DNA of 64,000 bases from JAEUQQ01 sp963697285 (GTDB lineage: Bacteria > Acidobacteriota > Vicinamibacteria > Vicinamibacterales > JAFNAJ01), in the NCBI GenBank assembly GCA_963697285.1, contig CAVONI010000011.1:1178001-1242000 (forward strand). The letters are read 5' to 3'. The notes beneath the pieces were generated by a model. It did no database searches and was not told the DNA's origin. It saw only the letters and a list, made by a program, of their open reading frames with translations. Shown here one piece after another: positions 1 to 8,195 of the stretch. Numbering within the stretch: position 1 is the stretch's first letter; each line of letters starts with the position of its first letter. Made by a program: the position numbers and the translations under genes.

Positions 1-1079
1 GTGGCCGTCGACGCCTTCAGCGATCGCTTCAGCCAGGCCACCTGCTCGGCGCCGAGGATCATGCTCTCGGGCGTCAGCGTCTGCTGTCGGTTTGGTGTGT
101 TGGGGCCACGGTAAGAGCGCATGTCCCAGCCGAAGATCTCGAGCCCCTTGCCGTACCGACGTGATCGGTAGATGCGTTCGGGCTCGTCGCCATCGATCGC
201 GAGGGGCAGGTAGTCGAGGAACGCCCGGCGTGCGCGCGCCGCGAGCAGGGCCATCCGCTTCTCGGTGTAGCGGGTGTCGCGTTCGAGCGGGCGGGCGTCG
301 TACCAGTTGTCGCGGACCTCGTGATCGTCCCAGATCGCCATCGTCGGCACCGCAGCGTTGAAGCGTCGCAGGTTGGGGTCCAGGAGGTTGTAGCGGTAGT
401 TGCCCCGGTACTCGTCCAGCGTCTCTGCCACCTTCGACTTCTCGGGCGTCACGAGATTGCGCCAGATCGTCCCGTCGTCGAGCTTCACCTCTGGCAGAAG
501 TGGCTGGTCGGCGTAGATGGTGTCGCCGCAGTGCACGAAGATGTCGGGCTCGTGCCGGCGCATGGTCTCGAACAGCTTCAGTCCGCCGCGGTCGACATCG
601 ATGCCCCATCCCTGCCCCACGACGTCTGCGCCCCACGCAAACGACACGTCGCGCGGGGCCTGCAGCGCAGGCGGCGTCCTGAAGCTGCCTTCGACCGGCG
701 TGGAATACGTGCGCAGGTCGCCCAGGTCCTGGAACAGCACGCGGTAGCCGACGCGCTGCCCGGCCGGGAGGTCGCGCATCACGATCCGCGCGGTGTAGTC
801 GGTGTCTTCGAACGCCACCGGGCCGACGACCCGCCGAGCGTCGCTGAAATCGGCGTGCGTCGAGTACTCGACCACGAGGCGCGCCGGGCGGTCGGTGCGG
901 CTCCACACGACAGCGACGCCTTCGCCCACGTCGCCGCTCTGGACGCCGAAGGGCACCTGGGGCCGGGCCGCGTCGGACGTCACGATGCCCGGCGCCTGCC
1001 CGAAGAGCCTGACCGGTACTGGAAGCGCGGCGAGGGCCGCCGCCTGTGCGGACTGCGTCAGGAATCGCCGACGGCGCAT
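1..1079 (-). CDS. PhoD-family alkaline phosphatase/phosphodiesterase (C-terminus beyond window)
   Basis: Secreted metallo-phosphoesterase of the PhoD type. The open frame reads from the ATG at 1079 to the window edge, about 359 codons, so the C-terminus is missing. The N-terminus MRRRRFLTQSAQ is a twin-arginine signal, which fits folded, metal-loaded export. An N-terminal beta domain follows (about residues 40-130, with VQSGDVGEGVAVVWSRTD typical of PhoD_N). Metal-site motifs are VHCGDTIYAD (about residue 180) and AIWDDHEVRDNW (about residue 250). These are the Asp/His clusters of the PhoD metallophosphatase domain. It lies 76 bp downstream of an Oar-like TonB receptor on the same strand, with a GC-rich palindrome in the gap, so it may not be strictly co-transcribed. 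Family assignment is firm; the substrate (phosphomonoester or diester) is unknown. Confidence 0.9.
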   Translation of the reverse strand, partial: MRRRRFLTQSAQAAALAALPVPVRLFGQAPGIVTSDAARPQVPFGVQSGDVGEGVAVVWSRTDRPARLVVEYSTHADFSDARRVVGPVAFEDTDYTARIVMRDLPAGQRVGYRVLFQDLGDLRTYSTPVEGSFRTPPALQAPRDVSFAWGADVVGQGWGIDVDRGGLKLFETMRRHEPDIFVHCGDTIYADQPLLPEVKLDDGTIWRNLVTPEKSKVAETLDEYRGNYRYNLLDPNLRRFNAAVPTMAIWDDHEVRDNWYDARPLERDTRYTEKRMALLAARARRAFLDYLPLAIDGDEPERIYRSRRYGKGLEIFGWDMRSYRGPNTPNRQQTLTPESMILGAEQVAWLKRSLKASTA

Positions 1080-1106
1080 CACATGACCTGCCTCTGCATG
1101 CAAGAC

Positions 1107-1133
1107 GTAGGGGCCGCGCCCCCGCGCGGCCCT
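1107..1133. repeat. GC-rich dispersed palindrome
   Basis: The sequence starting GTAGGGGCCGCGCCCC and closing with GCGCGGCCC is an imperfect palindrome. It lies between the TonB receptor stop and the PhoD start. Close relatives occur at about 25803-25905, 39295-39317 and 51218-51244. It is a REP-like intergenic element that could act as an mRNA-stabilising or attenuating hairpin. Confidence 0.6.
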
Positions 1134-1155
1134 CCTTCCCTGGCGACCCGGCCTT

Positions 1156-4100
1156 CTAGAACGTGTACTTCACCCCGAGCTGGATGATGCGGCCGTCGTC
1201 GGCGCTGGTGATGGCGCCGAACGTCGCGGCCGTGATCACGTTGCCCGGTTGCCCGAAGCGGGCCTCGTTGAACAGGTTGAAGGCCTCGACACGCACCTGC
1301 AGTTCGTGGCTGCCGCGGATGATGAAGTTCTTGAAGAGCGACGCGTCGACCCGGTTGAAGCCGGGGCCCCTGACGGTGTTGCGCTCCTGGTTGCTCTCGC
1401 CGCTGGCCGTCTGCGCAATCGAGCGACGCGTGAAGCAGCTCGTGTCGAAGTACTGCGCCACCGTCTTGGGACCGTCGTTCGGATCGCACGTCACGTTCGG
1501 CCGATTGGTCAGGTACCGGATGGTGAGCACGCTGTCGGTGACCGTGAACGGGAACCCGGTCTGGGCCTGGACGATGCCATTGGCCTGCCACCCGCCGAGC
1601 ACGAGCCGCGTGAGCGCGTTCTTGTCCCTCAGTTCTGGCAAGGCGTACCCGAAGCTGAACACGAAGCGGTGCCGCACATCGAACAACGCGTCACCCTTCT
1701 CGGCGGCCAGCGCCGCGTCGATGCTCGCCTGGTCGCCCTGCACCACCGGCAGCACCGGCCGCGCGTCACCGCCGATGTTCAGGCCCGACACGTTGTCGGT
1801 CGCGTGGCTGAAGGTGTACGACGCGAGGAAGTTGAGCCCGTGGGTCGGACGCATGCGCACGCTGGTCTGCAGCGAGTCGTACCACGATCGCGCTTCAGAG
1901 AACGTCGGCCGCACGAGCGCGAACGCCGGCATCAGGCGCGCGCCCTGCGTGATCTGGCCCGGCGCCACCACGCCCGGATTGATTTCCATGAAGATCGGCA
2001 TGTGGTAGCCGCGCGACCCGACGTAGCCGACTTCGACGCCGAACCGGTTCAGCACCTGCCGCTGGACGCTCAGGTTGTAGTGGAAGGCGTATGGCGTCTG
2101 GAAGTCCTGGCCCCACCCGATGATCGTCAGGTTGGCCGGGAACGGATTCGGACCACCCGAGACGTTGCCGAGCGGCTGCTCGAAGGTGATACGGCCGTAC
2201 GTCGGCCGCGACGAGTTGATCTCGACGAGCGGCGTGAACGGCGGTGACAGCACGCCGCTCTGGAAGAAGTCTCCCTGGCCGGCCAGCGCGTCGTAGAACA
2301 TCCCCCAGGCCGCGCGCACGCTCGTCTTGCCGTCGCCGGTCGGATCCCAGACGGCCGCGATACGCGGCGCGATGTTGTTCTTGTCGGTCGGGATGATGCC
2401 CCGCGGCACCCCGGGGTCACCGGGATAGATCAGCCCCCTGGGTGCCGCCGGGAACTTGGTGGACTGCACGCCTGTCGAGAAGCCGGAGATCGCATCGTTC
2501 TCGTCGACGAACGGCTGCGTGAGCTCGTACCGCACGCCGACGTTGAACGTGATGTTCGACTTGATGCGGAACTCGTCCTGCGCATAGCCGGCCCACGCAA
2601 TCCCGGTGCCCTCCTGGATGGCCTGCGTCGTCGTCGCACGGGCCTGCGATGCATAGCCCAGCAGGAAGTCGGCCGCGGCATTGCCGGTCATGCTGGCGTT
2701 GAACGAGATGTCGCCGTTGGGCCGGTTGATGAACGCGATCTTCATGAACTCCTGGCGGAACTCGAACCCGAACTTCATCGAGTGCCGGCCCGTGAGCCAC
2801 GTGTAGTCGTCGGTGATCTGCAGGACGTTGTTCACGCGCTCGACGAAAGGCTGCTGCGCATCACCGAGCGTCGGGAACCCCGAAATCACGACCGACGGCA
2901 GCCCGATGGCCAGGTCGTTCGTGTTCTCGAACCCGATGCCGTACTCGGAGTTCTTGATGCCGCTGGTCACCGCGGGGTTCGCGTAGATGCGGTTGAACGA
3001 CGCGCGCACGACGTTGATCTGGTTCGGCTTGGCAATGAAGGTGTGCGACCCCATCACGTCCTGCAGGCGGGCCTTGGCGAGCTGATCGGACGGCTGCACC
3101 GTGCGAGGTGTCGCCCGCTCGGTCTGGCTGAACATGTAACGCGCCAGCACCGTGTTCCGGTCGTTGAACCTGTGGTCGAATCTGACGCCGAACTGATCGC
3201 GGTTGTCCTCGACGGTTGGCGACACCGTGTAGCGATTGGCGCCCACGTTGGCCCTGGGGATGAAGTCGTTCATCAGCTTGAGCGCCACCGGGCTGATGCG
3301 GTTGGCCGGTATCGTGTTACCCGGGAACAGTGCGCCCGTCGTCGGATCGATGATGGGCGTCGTCCCGAAGTTGCCGGCACGCTGGGCGTCGGTCAGCACG
3401 GTGAGCGTCTGCGTGTTGCCGGCCTTGTTGCGATAGCCCTCGTAGTAGCCGAACGTGAAGAGCGTGTTCTTGACGATCGGGCCGCCGAAGGCCGCGCCGA
3501 ACTGATTCTGCTGCAGCACCGGCTTCGGCTGGTCCTTGGGGGCGAAGAAGTTCCGGGCCTGCAGGCTGTCGTCGCGGTTGAACTCCCACAGGCTGCCCTT
3601 GAACTGGTTGGTTCCCGAGCGGGTCACGACGTTGACGACCGACCCGGCGTTGCGCCCGTACTCGGCGCCGAACGAGTGTGTCAGGATCTTGAACTCCTGG
3701 ATGGCGTCTGGCGGCGGGCGCAGCACGAAGCCGGTGTTGAACGTGTCGTTGTTGCTCGCGCCGTCCATGAGGAACGAGTTCGACTGGTTCCGCATGCCGT
3801 TGACGTTGAAGCCACCCGTGGTGTTGCCGAACCCACCAGGCGTCGCGTCGCCCGCCTGCCCACCGAGGCCGGCCGGAGGCGCGACGACGCCCGGGATCAG
3901 GGTGCCGAGTTGCGTGAAGTTCCGCCCGTTGAGCGGCAGGTCGACGACCTTGTCCTGGTCGATCACGATGCCCATCGTCGCGTTGGCGGTCTCGACGAGC
4001 GGCGCCTCGCTGGTCACGGTCACGCTCTCTTCGAGCTGGCCGACGGTCAGCTGGAGGTCTGCACGCGCCGTCCCGTTGACTTCAATGGTCAGCCCCTGCC

Positions 4101-4376
4101 GGATGGCGGTGCGGAACCCAGCAAGGCGAGCCCTTCACCGTGTAGCGTCCCGGCTGCACGAGCGGGATCCGGTAGAAACCATCGTTTTCGGTAACTGCCG
4201 TCCGCGTCTGCCCGGTGGCATCGTTTGTGAGTTCGATCGACACACCCGGGCAGCACCGCACCCGATTCGTCGGTCACCTGGCCTGTCACAGCCCCCGTAG
4301 CCTGTGCAAAGGCCGGCGAAGTTCCGGCCACCAGGCCGAAGACGCACAGCAGAACCACCGCGAACACGCGCCGCAT
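1156..4376 (-). CDS. Oar-like TonB-dependent outer-membrane receptor with N-terminal carboxypeptidase-regulatory domain; two indels near 5' end
   Basis: Large outer-membrane beta-barrel receptor. Start ATG at 4376 gives MRRVFAVVLLCVFGLVAG and a signal peptide ending in AFAQ, then the CarboxypepD_reg-like strand ATGAVTGQVTDESGAVLPG. The frame is broken by an extra base at about 4244 and another at about 4132. With both removed the protein reads through a canonical domain (VSIELTNDATGQTRT, then DGFYRIPLVQPGRYTV) into the plug and barrel, about 1072 aa. The intact part (4023-1156) has plug features SFLMDGASNNDTFN and EFKILTHSFGAEYGRNAG, and ends in QLGVKYTF with the terminal aromatic needed for barrel insertion. 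Oar-type receptors are very common in Acidobacteria, and their cargo is usually unknown. The two insertions could be sequencing errors or a real decay event. Confidence 0.85.
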
Positions 4377-4636
4377 GAGCCGCTCTCCTGAGGAAATGAC
4401 CGACGACGGACCGAGGACACGCTTCCCCGGCCGCTGAATCTGGGACGGCGCGAGAGTGCCGCAGATGAGGCAAGTTGTCAATGAGGAGGATGCGCCCCTG
4501 AAGAGGATGCGCCCGCCTTCGCCGATGGCACGGTGAAATGCACCTCGTCATCCGCGAGCTGTGCCGATCGGGCCATCGGCATCGTCGGGGACAATCGTAA
4601 CGACGCGGATGTGTCAGACGAGCGGTCTCCGAGGAG
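4377..4636. other. Intergenic region between TonB receptor and Rhs island
   Basis: No gene is supported here. It contains the presumed promoter region of the minus-strand receptor. At 4484-4516 there is a short near-duplicate GAGGATGCGCCC, present twice. The longer open frames across it have no family signature. Confidence 0.4.
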
Positions 4637-5331
4637 GTCGTGCGTGTATTTGCCTCTCGGGCGGCCATGCCGCGAGCTGGTGCGGCCAGTCGGCTGGCCG
4701 CTCCGCTGTCGGAGGCTTGGCGCGTGCCAGCGACGGGAGTCCGCCAGTAGATCTCGTGGTGACACGTGGTCCGTGACGCGCACCAGCGGGACGGCACTGG
4801 CAAGCGCTGTGCACCGCGTCCGACGCGGTGCCGGGCCTCCGGCATGAACGGGCCTGGCGGCACTCTTGCGTTGAGGGGACGTCGACGACGGTCGCGGACC
4901 GGCAGCGTGCGCGTCGCGCGTTGGGCAAGGCGGCTGCCGCCCTCCCTCCGTCGTTTCTGCTCGTGGTGCCCTCCTGCCCCTCGTGGGGTCCGTCATGCCG
5001 AGTCCTTGCGCCCGCGTCCCTTCCCTGCTTTGCGTCGTCGCAGCGTGTCCAGTGACACCCGTCCCATGTGGCCGGCGAACGTGACCGGCGACTACTGGCT
5101 GACCGACGTGCAGACGCCAGATCAGCGCCGACGAACAGGCCCCGCTCGAGGGCGTCGCCCGAGCCCGCGCGGCGTTCTTGCGGACGGCGCCGCCCGGCAC
5201 GCAGTCCGGCGTGGCCCCCCCGATGCACACCGGAGGCACGGCGGCAGGCGCGACGGCCGTCGACGGCGCGACGACCACGGCCATGCCCTGCCCTGGACCG
5301 GTGGCCACCTGACCCCCGGGAGGCTCCAGTG
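4637..5331 (+). pseudogene. Module A: remnant of Rhs shell gene (leader, two internal pieces, 3' end)
   Basis: This is a heavily deleted copy of the module B leader and shell gene. 4637-4995 matches the module B leader (about 7846-8195). The ATG at 4996 begins MPSPCARV, like the shell start MPRHCARV. At about 5050 the sequence jumps to the equivalent of 8943-8998 (GTGGCCGGCGAACGTGACCG is identical in both). At about 5105 it jumps again to the equivalent of about 13937-14150, the Ala/Gly-rich shell C-terminus ending in GGCTCCAGTGA. At least two internal deletions have removed almost the whole YD-repeat shell. The 3' junction with the following toxin gene is preserved exactly, including the GTGA overlap. 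No functional shell can be made from it. Confidence 0.75.
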
Positions 5332-6450
5332 ATCGCCGCGCGTCGTATGCTGCGTCCAGCGCCGGGCGCCGTCCGTTCGCTATGCACGCCGCTCGCGCTG
5401 GCGAGCCTGCTCCTCGTGGTCCTGAGCGTGCGCCCGGTGGCCGCGCAGACGGGGGTGATCGAGTACTACGGGCAGGATGCGCTGGGCTCGATTCGGATCG
5501 TGTTCGACGTCAACGGCGTCGCGACCGCGCGCGCCGACTTCGAGCCGTTCGGGGAGCTGTTCACGGTGCCGGCCATGCCGGGCGGCCAACTGCCTACGCA
5601 GCAGTTCACGGGACAGGAGCGCGACCCAGAGGCGAGCCAGGACTACTTCGGGGCGCGGTTCTATCAGCCGCGCGCGGGGCGGTTCTCGCAGGTCGATCCC
5701 GTGTATGCGGGTTTGTTCGACACGCAGCAGTGGAACCGGTACGCCTATGCGAAGAACAACCCGCTGACGTTTGTCGATCCTGACTGGCGGGACACTATTT
5801 CATCAACCTGTTACTACGACGACGGACTCAACATGGAGATCTGTCATGTCGTCGGACAGGATCTGTCTCCCAAGCCTCCGCCGTCTCCAACGTCGAACTA
5901 CGACGGTTGGTATTTCCCAGATTTCGGAGCAGTCGGGTCGTACCTCGCAGGCTTCATGCCGGAGGTCACGCCTGGAGACCAGTGGATCTTCACGATCGGC
6001 GGAGCAAACTTCGTCGTGGCCGCCGCCGGCGCCGCGGTTATTGTCGCGGCACCAACGGCTACTGTCGTGGCGACATCCGCGACACTCTCGAATGCGCCAG
6101 CTGCGACAACAGTTGTGGTGGCGGCCGGAGGCGGCGCGGTAGGGGCTGTGCAGTTGGGCCGATCTGGTGAAGCCGCGGCGATGATCGTGAAGAACACACA
6201 GCGGATTCCATCTGCCTCGTCGACGGCCGCGTATCGAATACCCGATGTCTTGAATCATGCCACCGGTATCATCGGGGAGGTCAAGAACGTTGGAGCATTG
6301 GCGTACACGAGCCAATTGCGGGACTTCGCTGCGTATGCCGCAGGTAACGGTTATACATTCGAGCTCTGGGTCCGGCCGACCACGCAGCTGTCTGGTCCGC
6401 TGCAGCAGGCCGTGACAAACGGTCAAGTCGTTCTGAGGTTACTGCCGTGA
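5329..6450 (+). CDS. Module A: short secreted RHS-core protein with C-terminal REase-7-like toxin
   Basis: 373 aa from a GTG at 5329 that overlaps the shell-remnant stop (GTGA). Residues 1-40 are a Sec signal (ALASLLLVVLSVRPVAAQ). Residues about 42-150 are the RHS repeat-associated core: EYYGQDALGSIRIVFDVNG, DFEPFGE, then RYAYAKNNPLTFVDPDW. The usual DPDG end is DPDW here. Residues about 150-290 form a linker with a long Ala/Val hydrophobic stretch shared with module C. The C-terminal 70 residues (RIPDVLNHATGIIGEVKNVG, then QLRDFAAYA and LSGPLQ) resemble the Tox-REase-7 nuclease fold, where E and K of GEVKN would be catalytic. The next gene overlaps its stop by 4 bp and is the likely immunity gene. 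The frame is intact. The nuclease assignment is by motif and is moderately sure. Confidence 0.8.
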   Translation: MIAARRMLRPAPGAVRSLCTPLALASLLLVVLSVRPVAAQTGVIEYYGQDALGSIRIVFDVNGVATARADFEPFGELFTVPAMPGGQLPTQQFTGQERDPEASQDYFGARFYQPRAGRFSQVDPVYAGLFDTQQWNRYAYAKNNPLTFVDPDWRDTISSTCYYDDGLNMEICHVVGQDLSPKPPPSPTSNYDGWYFPDFGAVGSYLAGFMPEVTPGDQWIFTIGGANFVVAAAGAAVIVAAPTATVVATSATLSNAPAATTVVVAAGGGAVGAVQLGRSGEAAAMIVKNTQRIPSASSTAAYRIPDVLNHATGIIGEVKNVGALAYTSQLRDFAAYAAGNGYTFELWVRPTTQLSGPLQQAVTNGQVVLRLLP

Positions 6451-7175
6451 AACGAGACCGGTCTGGGCGCAAGACGAAGAGTGCTGCCGACCTGCTAAGC
6501 GAACTGAACGCCGACCCAAACTACACGGTACGCATGCGACAGTTGCAGCGAGGGCAGTCGGAGAACGCAGCCCGGCATCGAGAGGCTGCCAAACCGATCT
6601 TGGTCGAGTTGGCGGCGGGTGGCATTTCTGTACCATCGCTTAGTGATCTGATATTGCTGACTCCTCACGAGTACAAGGCAGCGCTCCCGACCCTCATACG
6701 ATGGTTACCTTTAGTTGAGAATGCGCAGGTGAAGGAGGAGATCGCCAGGGTCCTATCCGTTCCTTGGGCTGCACCGACCGCCGTGCCGGCATTGATTGCG
6801 GAGTTCAGCACGCCCGCAGCGGAATCGAGCGACAGCCTACGCTGGGCGATTGCGAATGCACTAGCCGTAACGGCCGACGATGCGGTCGGTGAGCAGATTG
6901 CACTACTCGCCGGCGACGCGAGGAATGGAAAGGCTCGTGAGATGCTCGTCTTGGCATTGGGAAACTGCCGCGAGTCGCGTGTTGCGCATGCGCTGATCGC
7001 CCTCTTGTCGGATGAGCAAGTTGTGGGGCACGCCGTAATGGCACTTGGGAAACTGAAGTCGAAAGCTGCCAGATCACCGATCGAAAGGCTGCTGCTCCAT
7101 CGGAAGGGGTGGGTTCGTGCGGAGGCTGCCAAGGCAATCGCTGCAATCGACGGCGTTCTGGGTGTGACCGACTGA
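6447..7175 (+). CDS. HEAT-repeat protein, candidate immunity protein for module A
   Basis: 242 aa, starting at GTG 6447 inside the stop of the toxin gene (GTGA overlap), which implies translational coupling. There is no signal peptide, so the product should be cytosolic. From about residue 80 it is built of HEAT-like helical pairs (QVKEEIARVLSVPWAAPTAV, then DSLRWAIANALAVTADDA, AREMLVLALGNCRESRVAHA and VVGHAVMALGKLKSKAARSP), ending VRAEAAKAIAAIDG. It binds nothing obvious. Position, coupling and cytosolic location point to neutralising the toxin encoded just upstream. HEAT-type immunity proteins are known in polymorphic-toxin loci. Codon use is less GC-extreme than the shell genes, as in recently acquired immunity genes. 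Confidence 0.75.
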   Translation: MKRDRSGRKTKSAADLLSELNADPNYTVRMRQLQRGQSENAARHREAAKPILVELAAGGISVPSLSDLILLTPHEYKAALPTLIRWLPLVENAQVKEEIARVLSVPWAAPTAVPALIAEFSTPAAESSDSLRWAIANALAVTADDAVGEQIALLAGDARNGKAREMLVLALGNCRESRVAHALIALLSDEQVVGHAVMALGKLKSKAARSPIERLLLHRKGWVRAEAAKAIAAIDGVLGVTD

Positions 7176-7845
7176 CGTACTCCGGGCCTGTGTGGGCGGC
7201 GGTGCAGACGCTGAACGCGAGCCCCGCTGAAGGCCGAGCACGCCTAGTACCAGGACTGGATCCGGAGCACGCGCTGCCCAGACGAGAGTGTGATCAGTCC
7301 TGTGTGTAGCCACACCATGCCGGTATCGTTATAGGTCGCGAAGTATGGCATTGCGGAGCGCGATTCATGCATAGGCGTAGATCCTGCTGACGTGACCGGG
7401 CCGACGTTCGCGCTTGGTGTCGACCGTCTCGCAGCGTCTTCAAGCAGCTCCGCACGCGCTAGCTCGTCCCGGAGTGCCGGGTAACCCTGCTGGGGACTGT
7501 GGCAGCAAGCACGTCAGCGCCACTTCGGTGTGCATGCGATGCCTGACGACCGGCGCCTGCACCATTCGGCGCACCGACTCGAGATGCCCAGTCGCGGTAC
7601 GCGGCGTCGCGCCGGCAAGCGTCCGTTTCCGCGACCAGGGCTCCGCAGGTCGGCCTTCGCGGCAGAGCCGCTGCCGGCAGGCTGGGAATCCACCTCTGCA
7701 CGGGGCTGACCGTCCGCAAGAGGGCGCGGCCTGATAGCCCGACAAGATCGCCACGACCGTCGACTGGCCTGGGCTTGGTCACGTCGTCTATGACACCCCT
7801 TCTACCACACCAGCGACGTTCGAGTGGCGTCGTGCGTTGTTTTTC
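7176..7845. other. Intergenic region between modules A and B, with a possible minus-strand gene remnant
   Basis: No convincing complete gene. On the minus strand, 7512 down to the TAG at 7244 stays open and reads like a protein C-terminus (GYPALRDELARAELLEDAAR, later PYFATYNDTGMVWLHTGLIT, ending RIQSWY). It lacks a start and a family match I recognise, so it may be the tail of a lost gene. The rest shows no coding or palindromic structure that I can support. Confidence 0.35.
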
Positions 7846-8195
7846 GTGCGTGTATTCGCCTCTCGGACGGCCATGCCGTGAGCCGGTGTGGCCAGTTGAC
7901 TGGCCGGTCCTCGGGCGCACAGTCGGTGCGCGCCGGTGCCGGGAGTCCACCGGTGACTCTCGTGGTGACACGTGGTCAGTGACGCCTACCTGAACGGCGG
8001 TACTGGCCCGCAGTCTGCAAGGCGCCGCACGCGGTGACGGAGTGTCGGCAATGTCAGCCGTGGCGCCACCATTGCAGTGAGCCGGAGTCACTGACGGCCG
8101 CGTGCCTGCCGCGTGCGTGTCGTGCGCGGGCAGTGCGGCTGCCCTCCCCCTTCGCTTCTGCTCGTGGTGCCCTCCTGCCCCTCGTGGGGTCCGTC
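7846..8195 (+). promoter_or_regulatory. Module B leader, repeated upstream of module A
   Basis: About 350 bp directly upstream of the large shell gene, recognisably similar to 4637-4995. Conserved blocks include CGTGCGTGTATT, CTCTCGG, CGGCCATGCCG, TCGTGGTGACACGTGGT and, next to the start codon, GCTCGTGGTGCCCTCCTGCC followed by CCTCGTGGGGTCCGTCATGCC. Conservation of non-coding sequence in both modules suggests it holds the promoter and 5' leader of the shell gene. I cannot place -10/-35 boxes with confidence. Confidence 0.5.

Noticed and set aside
321..1187. 288-codon plus-strand open frame at the window start
   Set aside because: Opposite to the PhoD-family gene, whose motifs are unmistakable on the minus strand.
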